The notes below the pieces were generated by a model. That model did not search any database. It saw nothing but the letters and a program-made list of their open reading frames with translations, and was not told the DNA's origin. Below, piece after piece: positions 25,176 to 33,200 of a stretch of 35,223 nucleotides of DNA. The DNA is from Deltaproteobacteria bacterium (GTDB taxonomy: Bacteria > Desulfobacterota > Syntrophia > Syntrophales > UBA8958). The number at the start of each line of letters is the position of its first letter. Positions within the stretch are counted from its first letter, which is position 1. Location of the stretch: NCBI GenBank assembly GCA_026388335.1, contig JAPLJZ010000240.1, positions 1 through 35,223 on the forward strand, given 5' to 3'. Made by a program: the position numbers and the translations under genes.

Positions 25176-25284
25176 TTAGATGGACACAAGGGCCGGAGCA
25201 TCTTATCTTTCTTACGATCCAAACTCACCGAGCCCGGGTTCAAATACAACTCTACACATCGGCTGATCGGACCAGAGAACTGAA
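25176..25284 (+). repeat. Dispersed ~105-bp intergenic repeat, copy D
   Basis: Both ends match the other copies (TTAGATGGACACAAGG at the start; TTCAAATACAACTCTACACAT and GGCTGATCGGACCAGA later), while the middle is diverged. The rest of 24881-25376 holds the upstream region of the MerB-like gene, with a TTGACT box at 24932-24937 (minus), and no gene I can support. Confidence 0.7.
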
Positions 25285-25376
25285 AACTGGTTGAAACAAA
25301 AATTCACAAGAAGAAGTTTTTATTGGCATGGCAGCTTTAAAAAGGTTATTATGATGCCAAATAAGGGGGATGCATC

Positions 25377-25598
25377 ATGGATAGACTTGATAAACGCTTT
25401 GGAACGATAGCTGTTGAATTAGGAATAATTTCGAAGCGACAATTATTAGTTGCAATGGAAATACAGATTGAAGATGACCTCGCTGGAAAAGACCACCTCC
25501 TCCTTGGAGAAATTCTCATGGGCGGGGGAATCATCAGTCGTGATCAGCTCCGGACGGTGCTGACCGAGATGGGCATCAACCCCAGCCTTAAAACTTGA
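25377..25598 (+). CDS. Small protein resembling the N-terminal domain of type II secretion/MshE ATPases
   Basis: The 73-residue protein has two related halves, FGTIAVELGIISKRQLLVAM and LLGEILMGGGIISRDQLRTVL. This is the LGxxLxxxGxIsxxQLxxAL pattern of GspE/MshE N-terminal domains. It has no ATPase part and occurs as free-standing small proteins in Deltaproteobacteria, possibly as a c-di-GMP- or partner-binding module (inference). The ATG follows AAGGGGG. Confidence 0.65.
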   Translation: MDRLDKRFGTIAVELGIISKRQLLVAMEIQIEDDLAGKDHLLLGEILMGGGIISRDQLRTVLTEMGINPSLKT

Positions 25599-25959
25599 TT
25601 CGCCAATAAGGATGACCACCCCCGGATCAACAGATCTCTTGCTGGTCCAAGGGAGAATGAGTCGGGTGCTTTTCTGGACAAACTCTATTTCACTTCAGCC
25701 CCATAGCCCTGATAGAGGGATTAGATCCTTCATTATACGGGTAGAATACAGTCTTCGCAGCCTCCAGCAGTTAAACACTTCCCCGTCGTCCTTTTCCCCA
25801 GTCCGGCCTGACAGCCCCCCGACCCACCGATCCCGCAGCATCGAAATTTCCCCTCACCTCTCCTGAGTAGTTCCGATTGAAAGCTGCTATGCGAGCCTCC
25901 TCCACCAAAATAACGCTTTCAATAAAAAGTAAATATTTAGCCATGATTTAGGGGGCGAA
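25599..25959. other. Intergenic stretch without supported genes; right copy of the 17-bp repeat
   Basis: I see no convincing reading frame here. TTCCGATTGAAAGCTGC at 25871-25887 repeats 17867-17883 with one mismatch. The composition near 25780-25870 is C-rich. Confidence 0.5.
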
Positions 25960-27042
25960 TCAGGTGTTGACCCGCCGGATCAGGTAGTACGCCGCAACAC
26001 TGAAAAGCAGGTTGGGAATCCATGCCGCCAGCAGGGGGTAAAGGGTTCCCGACCTGCCGAGGGAGAGGGAGAAGGCAAACACCAGCCAATAGGAAAAACC
26101 GATGATAACCCCGGCGCCGATGCTTTGCGCCACCCCGCCGCTGCGCTCCGAGCGTAGAGAAAAGCTGATCCCGATCACCAGCAGGATGATGCTGACGAAA
26201 CTGAAGGCCAGTTTCCCATGCATATCCACCAGGTAGCGTGTCATGTCATACCCTTCGGATTGCAGTTTGCGAATATACGGATACAGTTCAAAAAATCCCA
26301 TTTTGTCGGCTTCCTTTTGAACTTTCTTGAAGTCTGCCGGTTTTTCCGGAAGATTCATGGCTTGGGACGATAGTTTTTCCAGCTTGGGGAATCCGCCCCC
26401 ATCTGCCATCGAGGCGATCAGCACATTCTGGAAAATCCATTTCCCTTCCTGCCACTGTGCTTTTTCCGCATCAATTCTTTGAAGCAGACGGAATTTGGGA
26501 TCCAGATAGTAAATCGTGATTCCATGGAGAGCATTGTTTTGTGCATCAAACATGCGGAAATTATATATGGCATGATTTCCACGGTACCAGACCTCATTCT
26601 GTTTGAATATCCCCATGGATTCCTGCTTCTGGACCTCTACCAGGCGGATATGTTCGGCCTTCTGGAAGGCCCGGGGTGTAATGAACTCGCTGAACATAAA
26701 AAGAACGATACTGACAATGATACAAATGATGAGCAGCGGGAAAGCGAGGCGGTAAAGACTCACACCGTTGGCCTTGACGGCCACAATCTCGTTGTTTTTA
26801 GACAGGGCACCGAAGGTCATGAGCGTTGCCAGGAGGATGACGGCCGGGGTCGTCTGAGAAACGATCGTGGGGATCATGAAAAAGAAATGCGACGCCATCT
26901 GGATAATGGTGGCGTTATTGCTTATAAACATGCGGATTTTACCGAAAAAATCGATGATCAGATAGATCGAAATGATGGACAGGAGAATGAGAAAGAACAA
27001 CTTAAGGTATTCCTTGATAATATAGCGGTCCAGGATCTTCAT
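25960..27042 (-). CDS. lptG: LPS export permease LptG-like
   Basis: The 360-residue inner-membrane protein has the LptF/LptG layout: one to two N-terminal membrane segments (about 12-35 and 50-75), a third near 95-118, a large periplasmic domain (about 125-265) and three C-terminal segments (about 270-355). It begins MKILDRYIIKEYLK, typical of LptG. With LptF and LptB it pulls lipopolysaccharide from the inner membrane to the Lpt bridge. It follows lptF by 10 bases. Confidence 0.9.
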   Translation of the reverse strand: MKILDRYIIKEYLKLFFLILLSIISIYLIIDFFGKIRMFISNNATIIQMASHFFFMIPTIVSQTTPAVILLATLMTFGALSKNNEIVAVKANGVSLYRLAFPLLIICIIVSIVLFMFSEFITPRAFQKAEHIRLVEVQKQESMGIFKQNEVWYRGNHAIYNFRMFDAQNNALHGITIYYLDPKFRLLQRIDAEKAQWQEGKWIFQNVLIASMADGGGFPKLEKLSSQAMNLPEKPADFKKVQKEADKMGFFELYPYIRKLQSEGYDMTRYLVDMHGKLAFSFVSIILLVIGISFSLRSERSGGVAQSIGAGVIIGFSYWLVFAFSLSLGRSGTLYPLLAAWIPNLLFSVAAYYLIRRVNT

Positions 27043-27052
27043 AGCTCAATAA

Positions 27053-28201
27053 TCATTTGACTGTCTTGGAAAAGTTCGGCCATAGGGGTTTCTCTTCCGC
27101 TGCCCGGTAGAATAGATAAATTCCCACGATTCCGAGCAGGATATTGGGGGTCCACGTGCCGATAAAAGGCGTCAACCGTCCCGTTTCCGCAAGAGCTTCC
27201 CCTCCCAGGCGGATGAGGTAGTAGATGAGGACTACCACCAGACCGATGGAAAATCCCCAGAACTTGGCTGTGCGGTGCTTCCGGATGCCGAGGGGGATGC
27301 CGAGAACGCAGAAAACCAGCGTAGAAACCGGAATAGAGAGTTTCTTCTGGATCTCGATTGCCAATTCCCGAAAATCCGTATCCTTGATCTTTTTATCCTG
27401 CATGCGCTTATAGATTTCCACAGTGGTCATTTCCGTACTTGCCTTGGTTTTGGCCTTATCTTCCGTCATCGCCGCACCCAGGTCCAGTTTGATATCATAC
27501 CGGGCAAAGTCCATCTTACGGTAATTTTTCATATTCCGGTCCACACTGTGAGTGGCTCCGTTTTCCAGGCGTAACGTGACGATCATCTCATTGGGGTTGG
27601 CGACAAGGTAACCCCTGGAGGCGATTATGGTGGACGGCTCTTCTTTGTCGCGGGTATCGGAGATGAGTACGCCTTCCATATAATCTCCGCTGACGGGTAT
27701 CTTGTCGGCGTACAGAAGGATTCCCTTGAAGTCATCGTTGAAGACCTTTTCTTTGATACCGGCGCTGGCCTTTTGCCGGGCGACGCTGAAAAGCAGAAGC
27801 TTGGTGGCGTAGTTACCCTCAGGGACAAGAAAATAACTCGTCACCGCCGTCAGAAAAAAGGTCACAACGGTGGCAAGGATAATGGGTTTGGAAATTTCGT
27901 AGAGACTCATTCCCGACGCCTTCATGACGATGAGTTCATTGTCGCTGGAAAGCCGGCCAAGGCCCATCATGATGGCCACAAAAAGGGAAATGGGAATAGT
28001 GAACAGGAGAAAAGACGGCAACAGGTAAATGATCATCAGCGCAATATCGAATATGCGGATGCCCTTGTTGACCATGAGATCCATGAGTTGGAGGATCTTT
28101 CCCATGAGCAGGACGAAGGTCAGAATAAAGAGGATCATGAAAAAGGGGAAGGCGATCTCTTTCAGAATGTAGCGATGGATGATCTTTTTCATGATCCTCA
28201 T
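27053..28201 (-). CDS. lptF: LPS export permease LptF-like
   Basis: The 382-residue protein shares the six-helix permease plan with the product of the next gene. It begins MKKIIHRYILKEIAFPF and contains the conserved SSDNELIVMKASGMS segment near the second and third helices. It starts 3 bases after the crotonase stop, so translation is likely coupled; an ATG three codons further in (28192) is also possible. lptF and lptG together indicate a lipopolysaccharide outer membrane. Confidence 0.9.
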   Translation of the reverse strand: MRIMKKIIHRYILKEIAFPFFMILFILTFVLLMGKILQLMDLMVNKGIRIFDIALMIIYLLPSFLLFTIPISLFVAIMMGLGRLSSDNELIVMKASGMSLYEISKPIILATVVTFFLTAVTSYFLVPEGNYATKLLLFSVARQKASAGIKEKVFNDDFKGILLYADKIPVSGDYMEGVLISDTRDKEEPSTIIASRGYLVANPNEMIVTLRLENGATHSVDRNMKNYRKMDFARYDIKLDLGAAMTEDKAKTKASTEMTTVEIYKRMQDKKIKDTDFRELAIEIQKKLSIPVSTLVFCVLGIPLGIRKHRTAKFWGFSIGLVVVLIYYLIRLGGEALAETGRLTPFIGTWTPNILLGIVGIYLFYRAAEEKPLWPNFSKTVK

Positions 28202-28204
28202 TGT

Positions 28205-28921
28205 TTACATCATGAGTTTCAAAGGTTCTATGTATTCGGGGTCTTCCTTGTCCATGATCTCGACGATGTGTTTGTGGATACGTCTTTTCATCTCTCCGAA
28301 AATGGCGCGTTTTTTCTTGAAGGTCTTGGCGAAGGCAACGGATTCCTTCATCAGTTCGTCCTGATCGGCGCAGGCCTTGACGATGATGTGGTGCTCTTCC
28401 AATTCCTTGGCTCCCATGCGCTTGCCGCTGAATACCGCTTCTTCGAACTTGTAATAGGGCAGGGCCTTTTTCAGGAGGGCAAACATGCCCGGCAGGAAGG
28501 GGATGCTGATATCCACTTCGGGGAAGCAGAAGAAGCCCTTGTCCGATCTCATAAAGCGGAAATCGCAGGCACAGGCCATGATGCTGCCGTCGCCGAAGGC
28601 GTGACCGCTGATAGCGGCGACGACCGGCACGGGATAGAGTAGGATTCTCTTGAAGATTTTATTCAGGCCGTACATAAAGTCCTTGATGGCCTGAAAATCC
28701 TTCTTGTTGAAAACATCCAGCAGCCAGGGCAGGTCGATTCCCTGGGACCAGTTCTTGGGGTCGTTGGAGGCAATAACGACCGCCGAGATGTCTGCATCTG
28801 CTTCAATTTCGTCGAAGGCTTTTAAAATGGCCTCGATAAACATCGGATTGTGCCTGTTTTCGCCGTTAGTCATGGTAATGATTGCGACGTTTTCGTCTTT
28901 TGTCCATTCCAGTATCGCCAT
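28205..28921 (-). CDS. Enoyl-CoA hydratase/isomerase (crotonase) family protein
   Basis: The 238-residue protein has the crotonase oxyanion-hole segments NWSQGIDLPWL and SGHAFGDGSIMACACDFRFM, followed by FCFPEVDISIPFLPG with a candidate catalytic Glu. The second segment has FGDGS where hydratases have GGGCE, so the first catalytic Glu of hydratases is missing. This fits an isomerase or another crotonase reaction better than hydration. The ATG follows GGAGG. It is shorter than the usual 260 residues. It heads a transcript with lptF and lptG, an unexpected partnership. Confidence 0.8.
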   Translation of the reverse strand: MAILEWTKDENVAIITMTNGENRHNPMFIEAILKAFDEIEADADISAVVIASNDPKNWSQGIDLPWLLDVFNKKDFQAIKDFMYGLNKIFKRILLYPVPVVAAISGHAFGDGSIMACACDFRFMRSDKGFFCFPEVDISIPFLPGMFALLKKALPYYKFEEAVFSGKRMGAKELEEHHIIVKACADQDELMKESVAFAKTFKKKRAIFGEMKRRIHKHIVEIMDKEDPEYIEPLKLMM

Positions 28922-29099
28922 AGCATATTCCTCCGTGAGGTAGTTTTTGGTAGCCGTCCATTGTTCATTCCTGAGGCTGGCCGTCAGTTAGCACAATAGA
29001 CTTGATATTTCAATCAGCTTAATGGCGACAATCTATTTGACAATTTACACCCTCAAAGGGTAGAAGCTCGACATGAAAGTTCTGTGAAAGGAATATCCG

Positions 29100-30650
29100 A
29101 TGAAGATTAAAACACTTGTGATGTTGATTTGTATAGTGTCATTCGGAGTCGCCGATGCGCGCGAAATTAAGGCCAAAAAAACAATCCCGCAGAGCAACTA
29201 CGTGGCAACGAACCAGTATTACTCCAATCTGATCTCGGGGGCGACTCCCAACGTCGCAGAGCTTAATATGTTCGCAAACATGCTGCCCAAAGGCGGCGAT
29301 ATACATCATCATTACTCGGGAGCGATCTATGCCGAGACTTATCTGGATTGGGTAGGGAAAAAGAACTACTGTATTTACAGTGAAAACCATGAGCAGCTTA
29401 AGATTGAGAAATATCGTATCGAGATCAGGCCTGCCGCCGAGCTTGCGGAAAGGGCCGGCCAAATATGCATCAGCGCCGCTGCGGTGCGCAAGGACAACAC
29501 TTTCTACCGGGAATTACTCATGCGCTGGTCCGATAAGGACTTCAGCAACCACTTTCACGAGCAACCCGCACCGGATCAGCAATTTTTCGACACCTTCGGC
29601 TTTTTCGGGCCTGTTTCGAACGCCGCCTTCCAGGAGGGCTTACAGACAATCAAAGAACGCGCCAAGGCCGAGAATGTGCAGTACATAGAGACGATGCTGG
29701 AAAAATCTCCCGATGTCGATAACCATGAATTGGCTAAGAAAATTAACAATCTGAAAGCCGATGCCGCAGAAGATGAGGTGGAAGTCGCCTTAACGGAATA
29801 TTCGGATTTCATGGACGGAGATGCCGCTACCAAGGAGAAGATCGACAACTATGTCAAAAGTTTGGAAGAGGCGGCCGCGGGCATCGATGACGCCGCTTTC
29901 AAGCTCCGCTTTCAGGCCTATGCGTCTCGCAACAATGCTCCCGCAAAGGTATTCTCAGGTTTGTATTCCGCCTTTGCCGCCGCTAAGGAAAGTAATCTTA
30001 TTGTCGGCGTCAACATTGTCGGCCCGGAAAACGGCTATGTCGCGATGCGTGACTACTCGCTCCACATGCAGATGTTTCGTTTTTTGAATCAGCGCTTTCC
30101 TGGCGTGAAGCTCTCACTCCATGCAGGCGAGCTGGTACTGGGTATGGTTCCACCTGAGGGTTTGAAGAGCCACGTCCGTGAAGCCGTAGAGATCGCTATG
30201 GCAGACCGGATCGGGCATGGCGTCGATATTGCGTATGAGACGGATCCCGACGAGTTGCTTGAAGTGCTGAAGGAGCGCAAAGTCGCGATTGAGGTGAACC
30301 TGACCAGTAACTCTTTCATCCTCGGGGTGAAAAACGAGGCTCATCCGGTGCAGGTGTATCGGTATCATAACGTGCCATTCGTAATTTCCACCGATGATCC
30401 CGGCGTGTCGCGCAACAATTTGAGCAACGAATATCTTTTATTTATAGTCCGCTACAAGCCCTCCTATGAAGAACTAAAGAAGGTGGCGTATAACAGTATC
30501 CGTTACTCCTTCTTGAGTGAGAGTGAAAAGCTCGACGAGCTTAAATCACTGGATAAACGCTTCGCCAATTTCGAAGCCAAGGTGGCCAAGCTGGCGAGTC
30601 CCGGGCGGGGAAGCAGCGCCGCCGGTGCTCGCAAGAGCCGTGGCCGTTAG
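29100..30650 (+). CDS. Secreted adenosine-deaminase-family protein
   Basis: The 516-residue protein has a signal peptide (about 1-20, cleavage near VADA). The metal-dependent deaminase motifs follow in order: GDIHHHYSGA with H69 and H71, KLSLHAGE, DRIGHGVDI and STDDPGVS. These supply the zinc ligands and the catalytic Glu, His and Asp. Length and export resemble the ADGF/CECR1 type rather than the cytosolic enzyme of about 340 residues. A Lys/Arg/Gly-rich tail ends the protein. It would deaminate adenosine or a similar purine in the periplasm. It stands alone; the ribosome site is AAAGGA. Confidence 0.85.
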   Translation: MKIKTLVMLICIVSFGVADAREIKAKKTIPQSNYVATNQYYSNLISGATPNVAELNMFANMLPKGGDIHHHYSGAIYAETYLDWVGKKNYCIYSENHEQLKIEKYRIEIRPAAELAERAGQICISAAAVRKDNTFYRELLMRWSDKDFSNHFHEQPAPDQQFFDTFGFFGPVSNAAFQEGLQTIKERAKAENVQYIETMLEKSPDVDNHELAKKINNLKADAAEDEVEVALTEYSDFMDGDAATKEKIDNYVKSLEEAAAGIDDAAFKLRFQAYASRNNAPAKVFSGLYSAFAAAKESNLIVGVNIVGPENGYVAMRDYSLHMQMFRFLNQRFPGVKLSLHAGELVLGMVPPEGLKSHVREAVEIAMADRIGHGVDIAYETDPDELLEVLKERKVAIEVNLTSNSFILGVKNEAHPVQVYRYHNVPFVISTDDPGVSRNNLSNEYLLFIVRYKPSYEELKKVAYNSIRYSFLSESEKLDELKSLDKRFANFEAKVAKLASPGRGSSAAGARKSRGR

Positions 30651-30725
30651 CCCGACCTTGTCAATGGGCCGATAAATCGATCAGACGGCTTATTGGCGCG
30701 GGCATGACGATCTTTTGCGAAACCG

Positions 30726-31157
30726 TCAGTTTTTAACGATCCGATAAGGAATATTCAACTCTTTGCAGATATTTTCTACCGTCATCAGCACCATATTCGT
30801 TGTATTCTGTTTGCCGAGGGGAGTGTATGAGGCAATCGTCAATTGACTGGTGTCCTCGGAAACGGAACTGATTTTCAGGCTTGCAGCGTATTCTCCTTCA
30901 GAAAATTCAATGTAGCGGCTGGCGTCGTTGCGCGCAGTGATGAGCAGCTTTGGATTATTGTCAATCCTATTCAGCGCTGCGGCATAGACCTTGTCCGGGT
31001 TAGCCTTCAGATTCACCGTCGCGATCGTCTGTCGCACGTTTTCCAGATATACAACCGTTTCCGCGGCGGCAAAGAACGTGGCAACACAACCGCTTGTCAG
31101 GCCGGTCAAGATCAATAAGAGCCCCAGTAAATATGAAGTGTTTCGTCCTTTAAGCAT
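30726..31157 (-). CDS. Small lipoprotein, paralogue of the secreted protein encoded at 20992-21507
   Basis: The 143-residue protein has a lipoprotein signal with lipobox LTSGC. A domain follows with NPDKVYAAALNRIDNNPKLLI, NDASRYIEFSEGE and VENICKELN. This aligns with the secreted protein encoded near 21 kb (DADKVYAKSLKVVQENKKLHI, NDESRTINFTDGE, CQEIN). The pair suggests a family of small envelope proteins of unknown function. The ATG follows AGGAGG, which lies inside the preceding small ORF. Confidence 0.8.
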   Translation of the reverse strand: MLKGRNTSYLLGLLLILTGLTSGCVATFFAAAETVVYLENVRQTIATVNLKANPDKVYAAALNRIDNNPKLLITARNDASRYIEFSEGEYAASLKISSVSEDTSQLTIASYTPLGKQNTTNMVLMTVENICKELNIPYRIVKN

Positions 31158-31272
31158 CGCTATTCCTCCTATAAGTTGTTATCTTTCCCCCAATAATCAT
31201 AAGTAGGCCGACGCCGGCGACGACGAGGCCGATGATCAGAAATATCTTGCCGAACTGAGAGAAATCGTTCAT
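31150..31272 (-). CDS. Very small membrane protein resembling the start of DUF2905
   Basis: A 40-residue frame, MNDFSQFGKIFLIIGLVVAG then VGLLMIIGGKI, has one membrane segment and matches the N-terminal half of DUF2905 proteins (about 65-70 residues). The second half is missing, so it may be a truncated copy. It overlaps the lipoprotein start by 8 bases. No clear ribosome site is visible. Confidence 0.45.
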   Translation of the reverse strand: MNDFSQFGKIFLIIGLVVAGVGLLMIIGGKITTYRRNSDA

Positions 31273-31290
31273 GCTTTTTGTTTTATCTTG

Positions 31291-31722
31291 CTAATCTGCT
31301 TGACTATCCCAGGGATTAAAAATCTTGACACGGCAATGTTCCGGATCAGACACATTACGCGTGACTACGATCAGGTTGTGTACATTGGCCGTGACGGCAA
31401 TCAGGCTATCGATAACGGGAAGTTTCTCTCCCCGGCCTTCCGCTTCGCCGAGCATCGTTCCCCAAGCCCAGGCAATTTCCGTGTCGATATCCAGGATACG
31501 TTGCCCGAATCGTACTGTCAGATCGTTGCTGATCCAGGATCGCAGCCGTTCTTTCTTGTCTCCTTCCGGCAACTTGGCAATTCCTTTCATGATCTCGCCA
31601 ATGGTCAGGACGCTCAAATACAGCCTGCTTTCATCGCAATCATTCATCCAGGTGATAACCTCTGGATGAGGCACCTTCTTCACTAATTCCGAGATCACAC
31701 ACGTATCCAACAGATATTTCAT
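31291..31722 (-). CDS. PIN-domain toxin (VapC-like)
   Basis: The 143-residue protein begins MKYLLDTCVISELVKK with the first acidic PIN residue at D6 and E12 nearby. It also has LTIGEIMKGI and LPVIDSLIAVTA with the later acidic residues, then VVTRNVSDPEHC. PIN toxins are Mg-dependent RNases that cut tRNA or other RNA. Its start overlaps the antitoxin stop by 4 bases (ATGA), the usual toxin-antitoxin arrangement. Confidence 0.92.
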   Translation of the reverse strand: MKYLLDTCVISELVKKVPHPEVITWMNDCDESRLYLSVLTIGEIMKGIAKLPEGDKKERLRSWISNDLTVRFGQRILDIDTEIAWAWGTMLGEAEGRGEKLPVIDSLIAVTANVHNLIVVTRNVSDPEHCRVKIFNPWDSQAD

Positions 31723-31997
31723 AGCAAAACCTCACGAGCGAGGTCTTTACTACGCTCAAGATCGAGATCCGTATCATAGAGAGGAGATTGTCTGAAAAAT
31801 TCGCGCAGGGACGTGTGGGGACGGATGAGATTTTGAAACTCTTCAAAGGAAACAACCACCACGGCGGGCTTACCGTGCAAGGTAATGGTTTGTGGTCCTT
31901 CCCGCAAAGCATGATCAACAACCTGACTCAAGCGGCTCTTTGCCTCCTGTAATTGCCAGGACGGGTCTTTTGTTTTTGTCTGGGTTCGCGTAGTCAT
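31719..31997 (-). CDS. Phd/YefM-type antitoxin
   Basis: The 92-residue protein has the Phd fold: WQLQEAKSRLSQVVDHAL, GPQTITLHGKPAVVVVSFEEF and a flexible acidic C-terminal tail that would neutralise the PIN toxin. The ATG follows AAGGAGG. A 19-bp palindrome lies just upstream and probably serves autorepression. Confidence 0.92.
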   Translation of the reverse strand: MTTRTQTKTKDPSWQLQEAKSRLSQVVDHALREGPQTITLHGKPAVVVVSFEEFQNLIRPHTSLREFFRQSPLYDTDLDLERSKDLAREVLL

Positions 31998-32011
31998 ATG
32001 GCCTCCTTATC

Positions 32012-32030
32012 TGTCTAGTCAGACCAGACA
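32012..32030. promoter_or_regulatory. Operator-like palindrome upstream of the toxin-antitoxin pair
   Basis: TGTCTAGTC, a central A, and GACCAGACA form arms matching at 8 of 9 positions, 15 bases upstream of the antitoxin ATG. Confidence 0.65.
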
Positions 32031-32269
32031 TCTCAATTTCATATTACCATATAGCTGGTTAGAATAGCAACGGAATTTATTTTCTCCACCTTGGCATGTT
32101 TAGCCATTTGAAATGTAGTCTCTCATAGTGCTGTGGAATCCGTAGCACCGCATTATCTGCCGGGCATGTCAGAAAAAGAAGCCGATCCGCGCCTCCGCTT
32201 TGAAATCATAGACATTGTAATCCTTGATGATAGGAATGTTCACCTACACGGAAGCGACCGTCGTTTTGT

Positions 32270-32374
32270 TCAGCATTTTGCCCACCATGAAATCCGCGGG
32301 AATGAACCACCGGCCCTTGTCTCCAGGCCGATAATCAATATGATGTAGCCGACGATGTAAATCCCAAATGACAT
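32270..32374 (-). CDS. Small single-span membrane ORF (34 aa)
   Basis: The ATG follows a strong AAGGAGG site. The product MSFGIYIVGYIILIIGL, then ETRAGG and SWWAKC, has one membrane segment. A shift after GL opens another frame (GDKGRWFIPADFMVGKML), so it could be a decayed longer gene. The rest of 32031-32269 shows nothing I can support. Confidence 0.4.
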   Translation of the reverse strand: MSFGIYIVGYIILIIGLETRAGGSFPRISWWAKC

Positions 32375-32435
32375 TGTTGGCCCTCCTTAACTGTGTTTAG
32401 TAATGGTTAGTTGTTGATTATTCCAAATGTTTCTT

Positions 32436-33164
32436 TCATTCTTTCAGGTCTGTGCCGATTGCCTTCTCCTTGTTAAAAAGATACCGAGCAATGAGGCGTG
32501 TCCCCAATCCGATAAATAGTGCGATAATGATAGCCAAATAGTCGCGCTGTCGAATGGCATTGATCTCTTGTACGCGTTCGGTCAGCAATCGTTCTTCTTC
32601 GATTTGCATGACATTTACGTTGACGCGTATTTCATCCATCGTCCGTTTCGCGTAGGTGAGGTGATAATATAATTCTGTACCGAGGATGCCCGGTGAGTTG
32701 ACGTACTTCTCTTGCCAAGAGAGGTCTGCCATTTGCCGATCAATCAGGAGTTGTATTTGGTTCAGTAGGTGTAGTTTCCTAAGTCGAGGATTATAGCTCG
32801 GCTCTGCTTCAGATAGAGAACGTAGGTTTGACATTGCCGAGGGGAGTTTTTGCGACGCCGTGGTATAGGGCTTTAGAAACTCATCGCGCTTGGTTAGAAG
32901 ATAGCCGCGCATACCGGTTTCAGCATTGACCATCGAGATGACAACTTCATTCAATCCCCTAACCATCTGAAATTGATGCTGAATATTGTCTTGAATATTG
33001 GCACGCTGATGATTGCCGAAAAGGGCTAAAACGGCGGCGATTGTGATTGCAAGTAGCGGAAGTATTACCAGTATTTTCTCTTGAACACGCAACGGAATAC
33101 ATCGCCATAGACGCATCTCAGGCTGAACGATACGCTTTCCTATACTTATAATTCTTTGTATCAT
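32436..33164 (-). CDS. CHASE3-domain membrane protein without output domain
   Basis: The 242-residue protein has a membrane segment at about 30-50, an extracytoplasmic helical CHASE3 domain (about 55-205, with VNAETGMRGYLLTKRDEFLKPY) and a second membrane segment near 212-230. It ends about 12 residues later. CHASE3 domains normally precede histidine kinases or GGDEF domains; none follows here, so this is a bare sensor or a truncated gene. Confidence 0.8.
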   Translation of the reverse strand: MIQRIISIGKRIVQPEMRLWRCIPLRVQEKILVILPLLAITIAAVLALFGNHQRANIQDNIQHQFQMVRGLNEVVISMVNAETGMRGYLLTKRDEFLKPYTTASQKLPSAMSNLRSLSEAEPSYNPRLRKLHLLNQIQLLIDRQMADLSWQEKYVNSPGILGTELYYHLTYAKRTMDEIRVNVNVMQIEEERLLTERVQEINAIRQRDYLAIIIALFIGLGTRLIARYLFNKEKAIGTDLKE

Positions 33165-33200
33165 CGCTTTGCCTGACCTGCCCCCAAAACATATACTACA

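Noticed and set aside
25089-25283. A 64-codon frame overlapping repeat copy D
   Set aside because: Its second half is the repeat itself, there is no ribosome site, and the other copies of the repeat do not keep the frame open in the same way.
19295-25284. The 105-bp repeats as integron attC sites
   Set aside because: I find no consistent RYYYAAC/GTTRRRY core pair at the ends of the copies and no integrase in the window.
32270-32272. The TGA ending the 34-aa ORF as another selenocysteine
   Set aside because: The continuation is short and basic with no family resemblance, and I see no suitable hairpin.
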